Assembly: GCA_002914805.1 (NCBI GenBank)
Contig: JXTB01000119.1
Coordinates: 316,395-380,394 of the forward strand
Length of the DNA stretch: 64,000 nucleotides
From: Parasponia andersonii
Taxonomy: Eukaryota > Streptophyta > Magnoliopsida > Rosales > Cannabaceae
Direction of reading: 5' to 3'
Part shown: positions 23,678-35,148 of the stretch, in pieces
Layout of the letters: each line of letters opens with the position of its first letter
How positions within the stretch are numbered: the first letter of the stretch is position 1
Made by a program: the position numbers and the translations under genes
The notes under the pieces: model-generated
Told to the model about the DNA's origin: nothing
What the model saw: only the letters and a program-made list of their open reading frames with translations
Database searches by the model: none

Positions 23678-26432
23678 TAAAAATGGACTCGAATTAGTAT
23701 TATCTACACTTAAAAAAAAAAAAAGGTGAAGATGTAAGGCGTTTTTATTAAGGACGTATATTATAATTATATATGTGTTTGTGAAAATGTCTAAGGAGGA
23801 CAGAGGTGTTTGTTAAACCGCTCCATCTTTCGGTGTGGTTAACTAATTTTTCGATGTCGTTTGGGGTCGTTGGTTTGGAGGTGGATTTGGTCCTGCGATT
23901 TTGACCAGCTCTTTAGTTACTAAGACTTAGTAGTGTTATATAGCTCAATCTGACTTGGGATTGGAATTGAAAGAAGGAGATCAATGAACCGTTCAACTAT
24001 AACTAGTTAACTTTGTACTTATTTAATTTAGTGCAAATGATAAATTTATAAGTAACGAAACAGTTGAATTCGATTGTTTATAAAGCTATTTAATTCATAA
24101 ATAAATTTCATTTTTGATATTTAAAGAACAAGGAAGGTCCTTATGTAACTGTCATGGCTTGTATAGTTACATTATCGGACATACTTAATTACGTTGGAAT
24201 TGTATGGACATATCCCTAAAAATTAAATATTACACGTTATGCATTGTTTAGCGGCCTAGGAAGGAAACAAAATTAGGGATAACGACAGGGGTATTAATTA
24301 TATCCGATGATTAAGTCTATGTTATTCAATAATACTTACTATTATGATGATAATTTGAGATTAATAGGCGAATGACTTAGATTGCACGGCGGGTATTAGT
24401 TTGGAACAAACTAAGAAAAGTCTCTTATTAATCGTCAACAAAATAATTATTTTACTTTAGATGGATGCTTACTGCAGGTAAATTATATGAATTGTTAGGT
24501 ATGGCAACATGAATATTATAGTGCCTTCAACAATAATCCTTAATTTTAGCAATCGGAGCGTAATGATCGTTACGAGAAAACTAAAGCTTGATAGTCACAG
24601 ATTACCTCCAATAGTCCGATGAATTAAATACTATCACTATTTTATTTTATCTGGCTGATATTTGCTACACCAACAAACGTTTGGGGTTGGCAAGTCGTAG
24701 ACTAAGAACAATTTAAAATAAAAAATAACAAATAATAAGAATTAATTTGAAAGTGTGGCTAAATACTAGTGAGTCTTTCTTTTGGTAGTAACTTTGTGCT
24801 AGGGTGAAATTTTTATGAACTAATAGTAAATAATACGTTTGAATTTTTTTTTTTTCCCCAAAGTCTATCGTATTTTGATTTAATATGAAAATACAATACA
24901 TAATCTTTTGTTATTTTTTGATCTATGTATTTAATTTTACTAAAATGAGACAACTGAACAAATGAACTTCTTAAACTTGGTTATTGGTAGTTACCAGGTA
25001 GTTATATACTAGTTAAAAATACGTTTAATTACTAGTTATTTTTTTAAAATATCATTTTTTTCTAAATATTTTTTAGAAAATGATATTTTTATAATAAAAA
25101 TCTTACTGACCTAGAAAAAACACATGTTACAGTATTTTTATTTTTTATTTTTTTCTAAAAGAGCCAATTTCCATAGATGGGTTTCTAACACTTTTACCTA
25201 TAAAAACTAAAAGGAATTACGAAATAGAAAGGTCAGATTTATTTTCCAATTTCCGTATAATTTTTATTAGAAAAATATCACTTTTTAAAAAAATTCTTAG
25301 AAAAATACAATTTTTAAAATAGTTACTAGTTATCAATTTTTGAAAACTAATTACCAGTTATTAATTATCCGTTATAAATACCTTTCATTACTAATTACAA
25401 GTACTAGAAAACTAATTACCGATTATTAGTTATTATTTTAAAATGGCATTATTTATCGTATTTGAATTTTATTTTCTAAAAATACCGTAAAAGGCCTAAT
25501 TTTCACATTGTACATCCCTACATAGGAAGAATAGGTTGGGCTTGTATCGGACACTTTCAAGCCCATGATGGACCTGCAAAAGGCCACCTTAAACTTCAGT
25601 CAAATGAATATGCTCGAAAGAAATTGAATTCTGTCCTTACCCCATCATTCCCTTTTTTGTTTCTTTAACAATTTCTATCCCAATACTGTTATATAGCTAC
25701 AGTCCACTCAAACAAATAAGTAGATAAATCAAAGTATAAAACCACTAGTAATAGGCCAATAGCTTTACATTTTCTAAATGTCCGCAATGGTGTGTCATCA
25801 ACTCCATGAGTTAATAACATAAAGCCTAAAATAGTAACATGTTTTCCAGTCATTATTACATCATTTTAGTCATAACATAGACAATGATAAGAGAAATTAC
25901 CATTTTTATTAGCTAGTGATATTGTTGAGAGCTTCTTGGACCCAATTATATGTTGATTTATGTTTATAAAATGCGCTTCATCACTCTCAACATGTCACAG
26001 TAAAGACAATTGATCCAGAGATTTCCTAGATTCTCTTGTCAAATCGCTCATTTGGGTGCTTGCATTGCCTCATGGTCGACTATATTGTAAACTCAAAATA
26101 AAAGCTCAGATTTTTCCCTTCTACCTCACACTCACCACACAACACTCTTTAGTATCTACGCTTACGATTCTGTGAAGATTGAAGAGTTCAACAAATCAAA
26201 TGCAAAAAATTCCAAAACAAATTTTATGTCAAATTGAGCATATAACGCTCGTGTTTACCTTCTAAAAATGTCATTAGTAACACCCAACATATATTAAACC
26301 CCCAAATTGCCCTTATCTTTTAGGCCATTTAGAGAATTCCCACGAATAAAAAGGGGAAATATAAAACTCAAAAAGTAAAAAGGAAAAAAAAAATAAAAAT
26401 GAGATCCTAGTTTGATTTTATCTCCAGGTTTA
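23678..26432. other. Intergenic region between the two PADRE genes; AT-rich repeat at 24980-25460
   Basis: Very AT-rich, no gene supported. About 24980-25460 repeatedly contains variants of AATTAC(T/C)AGTTATTA on both strands, with the two outer parts loosely inverted relative to each other; this could be a decayed MITE, but I could not define ends or a target duplication. The 60-residue-class ORFs here are composition artefacts. Confidence 0.45.
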
Positions 26433-26936
26433 TCAGTAGATTTCACTAATGGGTTCTAAAGCAGGTTTCCACCCTTTACTATAGCCCATCGTACGGCCGA
26501 AACCAAATCCTGTGGTGGCAATACTCTGTTCAAACGCGTTAATTACCGACTCCTCCGCCTCGCCCCTGGGTTCCTCGGCCGCCATAGCAGGCGAAACCTT
26601 GGAGCTGTTCTTGCTTTTCTTCTTGGAAGTAGTTGACTTGATGATGGCCATGTCCGAGTCAGAGACCTTACGGTTGACTTTGCACAGAGGAACAAGAAGG
26701 TAAGACTTTCTGGCCATCAGCTCGTCCTCGGCTCGCATGGCGCAGAACCGGCCAGTGCGGTTGAGTTCGTCGGCCGGAGAAATGACGTGGCCGGGATCCT
26801 CTTCGAGCATGAGCTCCGCGGCTTTAAGGGGGAGCTTGACTCGCCGGAGGAGGTTTCCATGGGCGTCGAAAAGCTTGGCCGTTGGATCAGATTTTGAGAA
26901 AGTGATGACAAAGCAAGATGATGAGTGATTTCCCAT
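26433..26936 (-). CDS. PADRE-domain (DUF4228) protein, 167 aa
   Basis: Single-exon gene, same family and strand as the gene at 23102-23677. It starts MGNHSSSCFV (predicted N-myristoylation, with Cys8 available for acylation). The PADRE core shows AKLFDAHGNLLRRVKLPLKA, AELMLEEDPGHVIS and ARKSYLLVPLCKVNRKVSDS. A Lys/Ser-rich linker (STTSKKKSKNSSK) and an acidic stretch follow. The last residues, about 153-167, are SKGWKPALEPISEIY, the counterpart of GKGWKPSLDTIEE in the neighbour. Outside these motifs the two proteins differ strongly, so any duplication is ancient. A TATA box sits at about 27086-27096, some 150 bp upstream. Function is not known from sequence; a role in stress responses is the family expectation. 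Confidence 0.9.
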   Translation of the reverse strand: MGNHSSSCFVITFSKSDPTAKLFDAHGNLLRRVKLPLKAAELMLEEDPGHVISPADELNRTGRFCAMRAEDELMARKSYLLVPLCKVNRKVSDSDMAIIKSTTSKKKSKNSSKVSPAMAAEEPRGEAEESVINAFEQSIATTGFGFGRTMGYSKGWKPALEPISEIY

Positions 26937-27085
26937 GTAGTATATTTCCTTCGCTATGTATGAATGTAAGTATGTGTTGTGTGTATTGGGTTTTCAAGTG
27001 AGTCTTTAAAGAAGTTTTTTGTGTTTGTTGACTTAGAAGACTAGAATGGAGTCTTGAGTGAAGCTAAACTGGTGTTTGTTATGAT

Positions 27086-27096
27086 TATATATATAG
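27086..27096 (-). promoter_or_regulatory. TATA box of the PADRE gene at 26433-26936
   Basis: TATATATATAG-type run about 150 bp upstream of the start codon, in an otherwise mixed-composition 5' region. Confidence 0.5.
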
Positions 27097-28563
27097 CTTC
27101 TGAGTTTGAGAGACAGAGATGAATGAATCTGAGTCAGAAGTAAAGGCAAGACAATGTTGTCCACACGAGTTTGGGGTTAAGACTGTGGAGGTAGTGTTGG
27201 AAACGCGGATCTAATGTTGTGTGGAGTGAGAGTGATGATGACGCCAAAAAAACGCTGAGTTGAGTCCAAGTGTGTTTCGATGGTGATACCTTGCGTGGGC
27301 CTTGTCTTCTGCTACTACTTTTCAACTTTTACCCACTATTCTCTTCGTTGTCTGTCTTTACCATTTTTTTGTGTGCTTTGCTAGGACCAATTGGAATGGC
27401 AAACTCTAACTACATCTAGTATTTCTATTTTTATTTTTTGGATGAAAGTTTTAATCAATTAGTACTACTTGTGATAACTAATGCAATTGAACATTACAAT
27501 ATAATTTCTTACTTCCCTTTAAAATCTGGATTTTCTCGTACGATCCACAAACTCAATGCCCTTTTTATTCTTATTATTTATTAACTTATTTTTTATAAAG
27601 GACTGTAAAAGCCATTTTCGCTAAGGGCATCCTTAAGAAGGGGAAAAAAAAAGTCTTATAATAAAATGACCAAATTTTGAATCCATTTTAGGGAGATGTT
27701 CATTTTTTTAATGCTAGAGTTTTCGTATGTAAATTAATACTACTGTTTTTTTTTTTGTTTTGAAAACTACTATGTTATTAAAACCACTATGTTAGCTATT
27801 AAAAAAAAAAAAAAAAGGAAAAAGTTACCATGGGCTAACGCTATTATTGGTTTACCAGTTCTGTGAGAAGAAGAAAATATTATATCAGTCATTGCATAAT
27901 ATCTTTGTACTAGATGAATATTCAACTTATTAATTACAGTCTTTCAACACATAACCTACAAATAATGATTTAGAAAAGTTTGTGGCGCGTGCGTAGGACC
28001 AAAGAAGTCCACAAATTGGCATCACCAACTTTTTCACTACGATACAAGAGGCGGAAAGAGGTTAGCGCAATGCTTACGCATTGAGAAAACATTACTTTTG
28101 ACCTGAATAGTTGAATGTACAATTATTTTTGTCCTCTTACATTGCTGGAACATTCTAGATACAACTAGAAACGAGACTCCGTCTACTTTTTGAAAAGTAG
28201 TCGACACTTTCATATCCCGGCAATGCCTCGTTACATAATCCAAATAATGGCAACACAATATCCCCACTTTCTTGCTATACCCTACTAGAAATACAGCAAG
28301 AATATGACAAAGTTCACAAAACTATATTTCTGAGGCTACGAGTCAATTTTACAAAGCAGTGACAGTGTAGTTTACCTTTCCACACAAACTCAAGAACACA
28401 ATACATTCAATCTAAAAGCTCACTAATAGCCTAGATAAGATTCGGGTTGAAGGTGGGGTGTTGAAACCATTCTTGGGGCAGCTGAGATTTGAGAGTCCCT
28501 AGTGATTCAGAAGACAAGGTACATCTTGCTGACTTGCTGTGAGTCTGTGACCACACTCCTACA
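27097..28563. other. Intergenic; 3' part is probable SAR1 3' UTR
   Basis: No supported gene. It has A tracts (about 27642-27651, 27801-27816). The ORFs at 27134-27325 and 28037-28267 have no recognisable domain. The last 200-300 bases next to 28564 are probably the 3' UTR of SAR1. Confidence 0.5.
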
Positions 28564-29894
28564 CTAGTTGATGTATTGAGAGAGCCACTTAAAACCATCG
28601 CCGTATCCCATTTTACGTACTATGCTGCACATGAAGACTTCTAATGGACGGACATTTGAGCCTGATAAGTTCACCTTACCCTTTCCAGTAGTGAAAGGAG
28701 TCAGGCCAAGGTGGTATCGCAGCTCATCCTCCGATGCAGCAGCTGGTATATCGATCTTGTTCCCCAAAATAAGGAATGGAACCTTGGCAAGAGCCTCATC
28801 AGAAAGAAGCGCATCCAATTCCTTTTTCGATTCTGCAAACCTTTCCTTATCATAGGCATCTACCAAGTATACCACAGCATCTACCTGAACGACCAAGAGT
28901 GTGTGTAAGACAAAAAGCTTCACGAGGACATCCTGAATTTTCTTCTTCTCTCAACAAAAACTTTCCACAAAATGGCATTACAGAATGACATATGACAATT
29001 GCTACATTCAAAACCTCGAAAGACTAATGAAACATGAAACTAACTCCACCAGCGGAAAAGAAACAGGCAACAGAAATACAATAAGAACTCTTGTCTAACC
29101 ACGTTGTCCCCGGACAGGAACAGAGCCTATTAGGAGAAACCATGTTACAAGTATCAACATCGAGCTTTGGCCGCATAAAATTTCATGTTTAGATATAGGA
29201 GACGCTAAATTATACACAAGATCTTCTCAAGCACAACAAATACAGCTATAAAACTTGCTTAAATCATTCGGTATATGGATTACCTTAGCATAGTAATCCT
29301 TCCATACTCTGCGTGCAATCTGATGACCCCCCAAATCAAAGGCCTTGAACTTGATTTTGCCAATACTTAACTCCTCAGATGTGGGATGCTGTGTAGGCTG
29401 GTGCTGTACCAGTCTCTGAAAATCAAATCAGCATTACCAAATCAAAATCAAGATTAGCAAACAACATTCAACACTAATACATATATGGAAAGCTGATATT
29501 TTTACTCAAATCCCAATTATTTGCTGGAATCAAATTACGTACTTCTCCCATTTTTCTCAAAACTAAGCATCCAAACTTGTAGATCTTCAAAACCCAATTC
29601 AATTTTACTAAAGAATTAGTCAAAATTAACCATAAACAACAGTTTTGACCCATATTCCAAACACAACAAATGAAATCAGATCAAAGAAAACTCTAGGTAA
29701 ATGTCCTCTTTTTTTTTTCAAAGCAGAAAAATTTCTGGTAAGAAAAGAAAAGAGAAAAAGCGAACCTCGTCTTTCAACATGTGTAGCAAGGTGGTCTTTC
29801 CAGCATTATCGAGCCCCAGGAACAAGATCTTGGCATCTTTAAACCAGAGCCCCAGTGAGGCCAAAACGCCATAGAACCAGTCCACAAGGAACAT
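28564..29894 (-). CDS. SAR1: SAR1 small GTPase (COPII coat assembly), 193 aa
   Basis: SAR1 initiates COPII coat formation at ER exit sites by GTP-dependent membrane insertion. Three coding exons: 29766-29894, 29284-29415, 28564-28884, all GT-AG and in phase, total 193 aa, the standard plant length. The N-terminus [17 protein letters not shown] is the hydrophobic membrane-inserting segment. Nucleotide-binding motifs: GLDNAGKTT (27-35), DLGG (70-73), NKID (129-132). The effector region [15 protein letters not shown] is intact, and it ends FKWLSQYIN. Minor departures from the common plant consensus are PAAASEDE (usually PYAASEDE) and [10 protein letters not shown] (usually GLTNF). The start is fixed by the family N-terminus. 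It is transcribed divergently from RPL29, with about 0.83 kb between the start codons. Confidence 0.97.
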
Positions 29895-30571
29895 CTTTAT
29901 CGAACCGCTTCGGGTAGATAAATCTCAGAGGCGAAGGGATGAGGACGATCGGGACCACCGAGTTCGAGACGTCTGGTTCAATATCTCCGGCCGAGGTACA
30001 TGTCTCCGATCCCGAGAGATGGAAAAATAAGGTTAAAAAGAAGATAGCAAATTTGGGAGAGAGCGTATTGGGTTTCGTATCGTTATTCTTCTTTAGAAGC
30101 TTCTGCATTAGCTGGCTCCGCTTAGGCCCATAGTGTCTACACTCCGACGTCGTTTAACTAATAACGTGGTTCATTTATGAAGAAAAACGACAGTGGTCAG
30201 AAAGCGATAATATTCAGTTTAAACGACAATTCTTGAGAATGGTACCAAATCCATAGAAGCGACATGTCGACATCATCTAGGGAACGACAGCCTCATCCAA
30301 AAACGACTGCGCTACAAACGAAACGATGAATTCGAAACGACATCCGTACGAGACGACACCAAACCAGAAACGACAATTCTTCGGAAACGACATGACTTCA
30401 AACGACAATGATTTTTAAAGCATCAGAAACGACAATGTTTAAAAGAAAAGTTCAAGATCCAGTTTTGAGCGCGGTGACAAAACGCTAGCTGGATCAGCTG
30501 CCCCCAGAGTTGAGCTCTTCTCTGAAACTTGCTATACTCGGCGTTCGTCAGCTTCGCATTCGATCCCTTTG
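29895..30571. promoter_or_regulatory. Shared divergent promoter region of SAR1 and RPL29
   Basis: This 0.7-kb interval separates SAR1 (-) from the RPL29 5' UTR (+). The first 200 bases include the SAR1 5' UTR. A site II-type element (TGGGCC on the minus strand, GGCCCA at about 30125-30130) is present, as is usual for plant ribosomal-protein promoters. 30141-30152 contains GACGTCGTTTA. From 30180 to 30440 the sequence is dense in ACGACA motifs (separate entry). Other ORFs in this interval are not supported. Confidence 0.6.
30180..30440. repeat. Cluster of dispersed (A)AACGACA motifs
   Basis: In about 260 bases the core ACGACA, mostly as AAACGACA, occurs about nine to ten times in the same orientation, with further near-matches (GCGACA, ACGACT, ACGAAACGA). 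Spacing is irregular (about 10-45 bp), so this is not a simple tandem array. Common right contexts are AACGACAAT and AACGACAT. Confidence 0.75.
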
Positions 30572-30714
30572 GTGAGTCCTTAGTTTTTTCTGATAGTTGT
30601 TTCAAGAGCTTGTTCTTCTATTTTTTCTTTTTTCTTTTTTTTTTTTATTAATGGTAAAATAATCTCATCTGTGTGCATATATGTGTGTGTGTGTATATAT
30701 ATATATATATTCAG
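30572..30714 (+). other. Intron in the 5' UTR of RPL29
   Basis: Donor TTTG|GTGAGT at 30571/30572 and acceptor TATTCAG at 30714, six bases before the start codon at 30721. The acceptor is preceded by a GT/AT simple repeat (30680-30710). A leader intron just upstream of the start is common in plant ribosomal-protein genes. Confidence 0.7.
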
Positions 30715-30720
30715 AGAGAA

Positions 30721-31044
30721 ATGGCAAAGTCGAAGAACCACACAGCCCATAATCAGTCCTACAAGGCGCACAAGAATGGGATTAAAAAGCCAAGAAAGAA
30801 CAGGCAAACTTCCACCAAAGGGGTTCGTAATTGACTATTTTCTAACATTTCTGTCTAGTTTTTGCTTTTGTTTCAATTGATGATCAATTTTGATTGATTT
30901 ATTGACCAAAATATTATATTCCTGAATACCCTTTTTTTTTTTTTTGAATTTGGATTGATATAGATGGATCCTAAGTTTATGAGGAACCAGAGGTATGCAA
31001 GGAAGCACAGCAAGAATGGCGGATCTGCAGCTGAGGAAGAGTAG
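30721..31044 (+). CDS. RPL29: 60S ribosomal protein L29 (eL29), 60 aa
   Basis: Small basic protein of the large cytosolic ribosomal subunit. Two coding exons, 30721-30822 and 30964-31044 (GT-AG, phase 0), give 60 aa, close to the usual 61 in plants. The N-terminus [20 protein letters not shown] is the invariant eL29 signature, followed by [14 protein letters not shown], then [17 protein letters not shown] and a short acidic tail GGSAAEEE. The intron position after STKG matches the family. A 5' UTR intron precedes it, and the promoter side has a site II motif, fitting coordinate ribosomal-protein expression. The gene is too short for ORF-length filters but is unambiguous. Confidence 0.97.
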
Positions 31045-32113
31045 GCATCATGTTTAACAAGTACCATATTAAAGTGTTTTTATTACTCTCGTTACTCTCT
31101 TTTCGTTCAACATTAATTTTCTATTTTTTCCTAGATCAATGCTAACGACTTGATAATTCATATTTGATCATGAATGAAATTATTATTTTTATTTTGGTAA
31201 TTTTAACCCGCATTTGGATTTTTTTTTGTTTACTTGTTTTTGTTTTTATAGTAAATGTTAGAAGTTCAATCATCAATTGTTGACTTATTCTAAGAACACT
31301 CTTGATCACATTAATTAGAGTGCTAAACTATTTTTTAGATCAGATATTAGCAGTTTCGGCTATACTCACTCTGTTGGTCTCCAACGTTGGCTTTTTAAAA
31401 AAAAAAAAAAAAAATTATATACCAAGATCCATGACAAGGCTAAGATCTATGACTCGTGAAGTTTCTCTAGATTTTGTTGGTTTAAATATGTACTACTAAT
31501 ACTGATTCCAATACTGATCCATTTCCGATTTAGAATTGGCTTTCAGTTGAGCTTTGTATGTTTTGATCAAGTGAATGCGAAAGCCACAAAAAACGAAGGT
31601 TTATGATCGTATTATGTACATTATCATACCTAAAATTTAACTTTTTTACCCTCTATAATGGATTATTAGGATTCAATACCTTATACCTAAACATACGGAT
31701 ATAGATTAGTATGAATTAGCAATCCACGATACCGTATATTTGACAGTCTCAGTTTATAATTCAGTGAAGAGGTATGAAGTTAATTGGCTAGTTCCAAGAA
31801 TCACGTAGGTTTGCCAGAAATCACTTTGTTGTTTTATTAATGTATGTTGCTTTAATGTCTATGTTAGCCTTTTCTTATACATGGAAGCTGTAGAGATCGC
31901 ATGTTCCGTGCTTATATGATTCTGTGGTTTAAGATAGATAACAAAGAAGGGAATGCGTATGGAGATCTGGATAGGAAGTTGTACATCTACTAGATGTTTA
32001 TAAGGTCATAAATTTACATGAAATTCAAAATTATAGTTCAAAGCTTTTCATAAAATTTTAATCAATAGACAACCATGATATCCCCCTCCACTCCTTTACA
32101 ATCCTTCCTAAAC
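31045..32113. other. Intergenic between RPL29 and the universal stress protein gene
   Basis: Both genes end here: about 200-300 bases on each side are expected 3' UTRs. The middle is AT-rich with an A tract at about 31398-31414 and no recognisable gene. Confidence 0.5.
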
Positions 32114-33012
32114 TTAATTTTGCTTGGGATGCTTCACAATTACCACCGGACACTTGACGTTCTTTGCACAGTAATCACTCACACTTCCAAGAAGAGTCCT
32201 GCAAGTAAATAAGAGAAGTCATTTTTTAAGAAGATGAGACTTTATATAGCCATCGAGTATCGTAATAGTAATTGTCGAACTACGAAAGTAAACAGAAGAA
32301 ATGTGCATAGGTAAGTTGGCAACCTTTTGAAGAAACCATAGCCATGGCTTCCCATGACTAAGGTGTCAGCTCCAAGTTTCTCAACGGTGTGACAAATCAC
32401 ATCCTTGGCATCTCCGCTTCCAACTTTTTTCTCAATATTCACCTGCAAGAAGGCCACTGGTAACCATGTAACACTTTGATTCCAAAGTATATATTGGAGA
32501 ACTAGATGAGTAGAAAAATTAAAGTGCTTACGTCGGTCACGGAGTTTCGATAGACAGCTTCAGCTCTTTCCATTACTGAATGTACCAGCTCTTTGCCATA
32601 CTCCTCCATTGCTCCAATGACATCAGTGGAAAACAAGTATCCTGCGTAATCAAAGAACCCCACTTCTGGTTAGACTGAAACCCATCAAAACGACATACTT
32701 TTGGCAAATTAAACTTATAATTTTCAAGCTTGCAGCATAATTTTTGGTTCATTTTAGTAGATGTTCATGAAGCTAAGCTTTAAAAGAACCAAGAATTAGG
32801 TATTAATCTAAACCTGCTGCATCAAAAGAGGAGTAAACAGGAGGAGGTGGTTTAACGTAGAGAAGGACCAGAGTTGTGTTGGTGCTATTGTCGTTTTTAG
32901 CAGTGAAATTGCTGAGACACCATGACAGTGCGTGCATGCTCTCCTCGCTTTCATCCACAGCTACCACAATCCTGCTCTCTTTCCTCATCGTCTTCTCTCC
33001 TTCCATGGCCAT
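32114..33012 (-). CDS. Universal stress protein (UspA domain), 170 aa
   Basis: Single-domain USP of the ATP-binding class, a stress-related nucleotide-binding protein. Four coding exons: 32814-33012, 32532-32641, 32324-32442, 32114-32198, all GT-AG and in phase, total 170 aa. The first strand reads RIVVAVDESEESMHALSWCL, followed by the TTLVLLYVKPPPPV strand. The ATP-binding loop is GSHGYGFFKRTLLGSVSDYC at residues 134-153 (G-x2-G-x9-G-S). It ends CPVVIVKHPKQN. The start chosen is MAMEGEK at 33012; a second in-frame Met lies at 33006, and an open frame runs upstream to 33156 without family resemblance. The 5' part (32730-33483) has been copied to 9468-10336. The block contains one N at 33319, upstream of the gene. 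Confidence 0.94.
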
Positions 33013-33483
33013 TATATGTAACCCACCTAGAAAAAGCACAACAGCTCTCGGAAAATTTCTTGGCCTTAAGATGTTGATAACGAAGACAGATCGAAACGAA
33101 TTCGAATTTATAGCGGTTGTTGGCCGTTGTTTTATTAGTTTCCAGTTTTGAGGCATGGATTTTGTATTAAACTTGGTGTTAAGTTGTGTTTGAAAACTTA
33201 AACCATTTGCTTACTTAACAAATTAACATATTTTCAATGTGAAAGCAACCCTCTGACCTATGGAAGTTTGGCAAATGGCCAAATTGTAATAGAATAGACC
33301 AGTACTTTCCAGTCCGTCNCCAAGCCAAAATATCTGAAGTCCGAACTATGAACTTAGCCGCCAAACGAGTTACAATCACGAGGCTCATCCAGTTATCCAC
33401 AGTATGGGGAAGAGATATTTTCAAGGGTGATCTTTTTTTTTCCCCCCGAAAAACTAAACTTGTTATCCTAACAAAATAATAGT
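32730..33483. repeat. Source-side copy of the duplicated USP 5' block
   Basis: The part of intron 1 adjoining exon 1, exon 1 and about 470 bp of upstream sequence are colinear with 9468-10336. Homology ends on the upstream side near TTATCCTAACAAAATAAT and on the gene side within intron 1 near CTTGCAGCATAA. Confidence 0.8.
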
Positions 33484-34340
33484 AATGAAAAAAAAAAAGG
33501 GGTTGTCTTTTTTTCGTCTATTAATATTGAGTTGTAGCTAGAATTGTGCTAACATTAAACACAAGACTAACGCAAGTCTAGCCTAAATATAGTGTGGATT
33601 TGTGACGCATTAAATGTATCAATCAGCATGCTAACAACTTCTTTGTAGGTATTAAGTATTGATTTAGATTCCTTTTGATTTCTCTTCTTTTTTTCTTCTT
33701 TTAAATATCTGGTTGGATGAATTAAGATTAAGATTCCCTAGACCACATTTTCAACAAAAGGCCCCACAAATATGGCAACTTGTTCAAATGAGCGTCGTAT
33801 TTGACTGGAGAGGAAAAGTGCAAACATAATTGAACCACGTCCTTCTGAAAATTAGTCCACATAGATAAGGCGGGCAGTTTGGTTAATTATTGCGTGATGA
33901 AGTGGAGAAAAGCACCTTCCAATAATCTCTGATCCATTTAACGAATGGTACAAGAGTGGCCAGAGAAGTATCTTACTCAAAAAAGCTTCAGCTGGAGAAG
34001 GTAACAAGGAACTTTAGATAATGACTCCTAGTGTTGGAGGGAGTTTCTGTTATGACTTATGATGTTAAAATAGAAAATATTACAGAAAATCTATTTTCTC
34101 TTGTTTATTTATTTATTTTCTCCAGAGGCAGAGATCGGTGAACTTTAGTTGTATTCATACAACAAGAATATCTGGTCGAAACTCTTACCATGTCTAGCTT
34201 AATGTCAACGTTAAGGTTGGAAACTCTTACCTCTTTATATCCATAGTAATATATAGGTTAATATATGTGTAACTTTCTTTTTTCTTGAATGCTGAGGATA
34301 TATTGAAAAGACAGAAAATAATGGCCCAAACACACTAATT
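33484..34340. other. Intergenic, no supported gene
   Basis: AT-rich sequence between the USP promoter and the gypsy LTR. No exon-like block or repeat structure seen. Confidence 0.5.
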
Positions 34341-35148
34341 TGTTAAGTGTGGGATCCGTTCCTAAATCATACATGACGTAGACGATTAAGTGGCAGAACA
34401 GATCACAAGTGAAGCACACCGTCCGGCACATGTGCAGAGTGACCGATTAAAGACCACGCGAGTCGCACGTGGTATCGCATAGGCCCATGGGCCGTCCGAA
34501 GCCAGGGCCGAACCCATTCCAGACCCTAGGTGGGTTCGGCCCAGTCCAATTCTTACCTCAACAGCTGAGGGTAGGGAGCCTCAAGGGTCTTCCGCCAGAA
34601 TACCGTGGGAAACAGCTTACCGCTCCAGACCCAGACAGAATATTTAATGCGATCCTAGGTAGGTGCGTGCATTGGGCAAGTCGTCTTGACAGAACGATAG
34701 CTTGTCAAAATCTCACCCCCAACAAGCTGGAGTCATAGGGGACGGCGGAAAACAGGCCGCGATGATACAAGAGAAATCACGGTAACCACGACCTGTGATT
34801 TCTGGAATAAGTCATGATGGAAAAAGGTACTCGATCCTGGGATTGAGAGCCAGAAAGCACCCAGTTCCAGGATTATATATATAAGCCTTGTTTCCTCCCT
34901 AAAGGGGGAGATATGATATATAATATACAAGAAAACTTTTATAGAGAAAAACTAAATCCTTGTTGTTCAGTCTCAGAGATAAATCATTGACTTAAGCATC
35001 ACATAGTCTTTGCAGGTGGCCACCCCCGCCTTTCCACCTCATCCTGAAGCTAAAGACATTCCGGGATAGCAAGGATACGTGGACAGTTGATAGATATAAC
35101 GTCAGTAGTTCAGAGACACGTGAACAGTTAGTAAGAACAGCACCAACA
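34341..35148 (+). repeat. Ty3/gypsy 5' LTR
   Basis: It begins TGTTAAGTGT and ends CACCAACA, immediately before GTTTGGCGCCGTC at 35149-35161, the leader typical of a large group of plant gypsy elements. An internal TATA-like run (ATTATATATATAAG, about 34872-34885) and higher GC than the surroundings fit an LTR promoter. About 808 bp. The ORF at 34469-34738 is LTR sequence. No partner LTR was found in the window. Confidence 0.65.

Noticed and set aside
24980..25460. Possible MITE with AATTACTAGTTATTA repeats
   Set aside because: Inverted similarity is loose, and no ends or target duplication could be defined; kept only as a note in the intergenic entry.
30180..30440. Interpretation of the ACGACA cluster as a CRISPR or simple tandem array
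   Set aside because: Repeats are only about 8 bp, spacing is irregular, spacers are not uniform, and the DNA is plant nuclear.
33013..33156. Upstream in-frame extension of the universal stress protein
   Set aside because: No similarity to USP N-termini, and it lies in the putative 5' UTR/promoter; the MAMEGEK start is used instead.
34469..34738. 89-aa plus-strand ORF
   Set aside because: Falls inside the gypsy LTR; no protein family resemblance.
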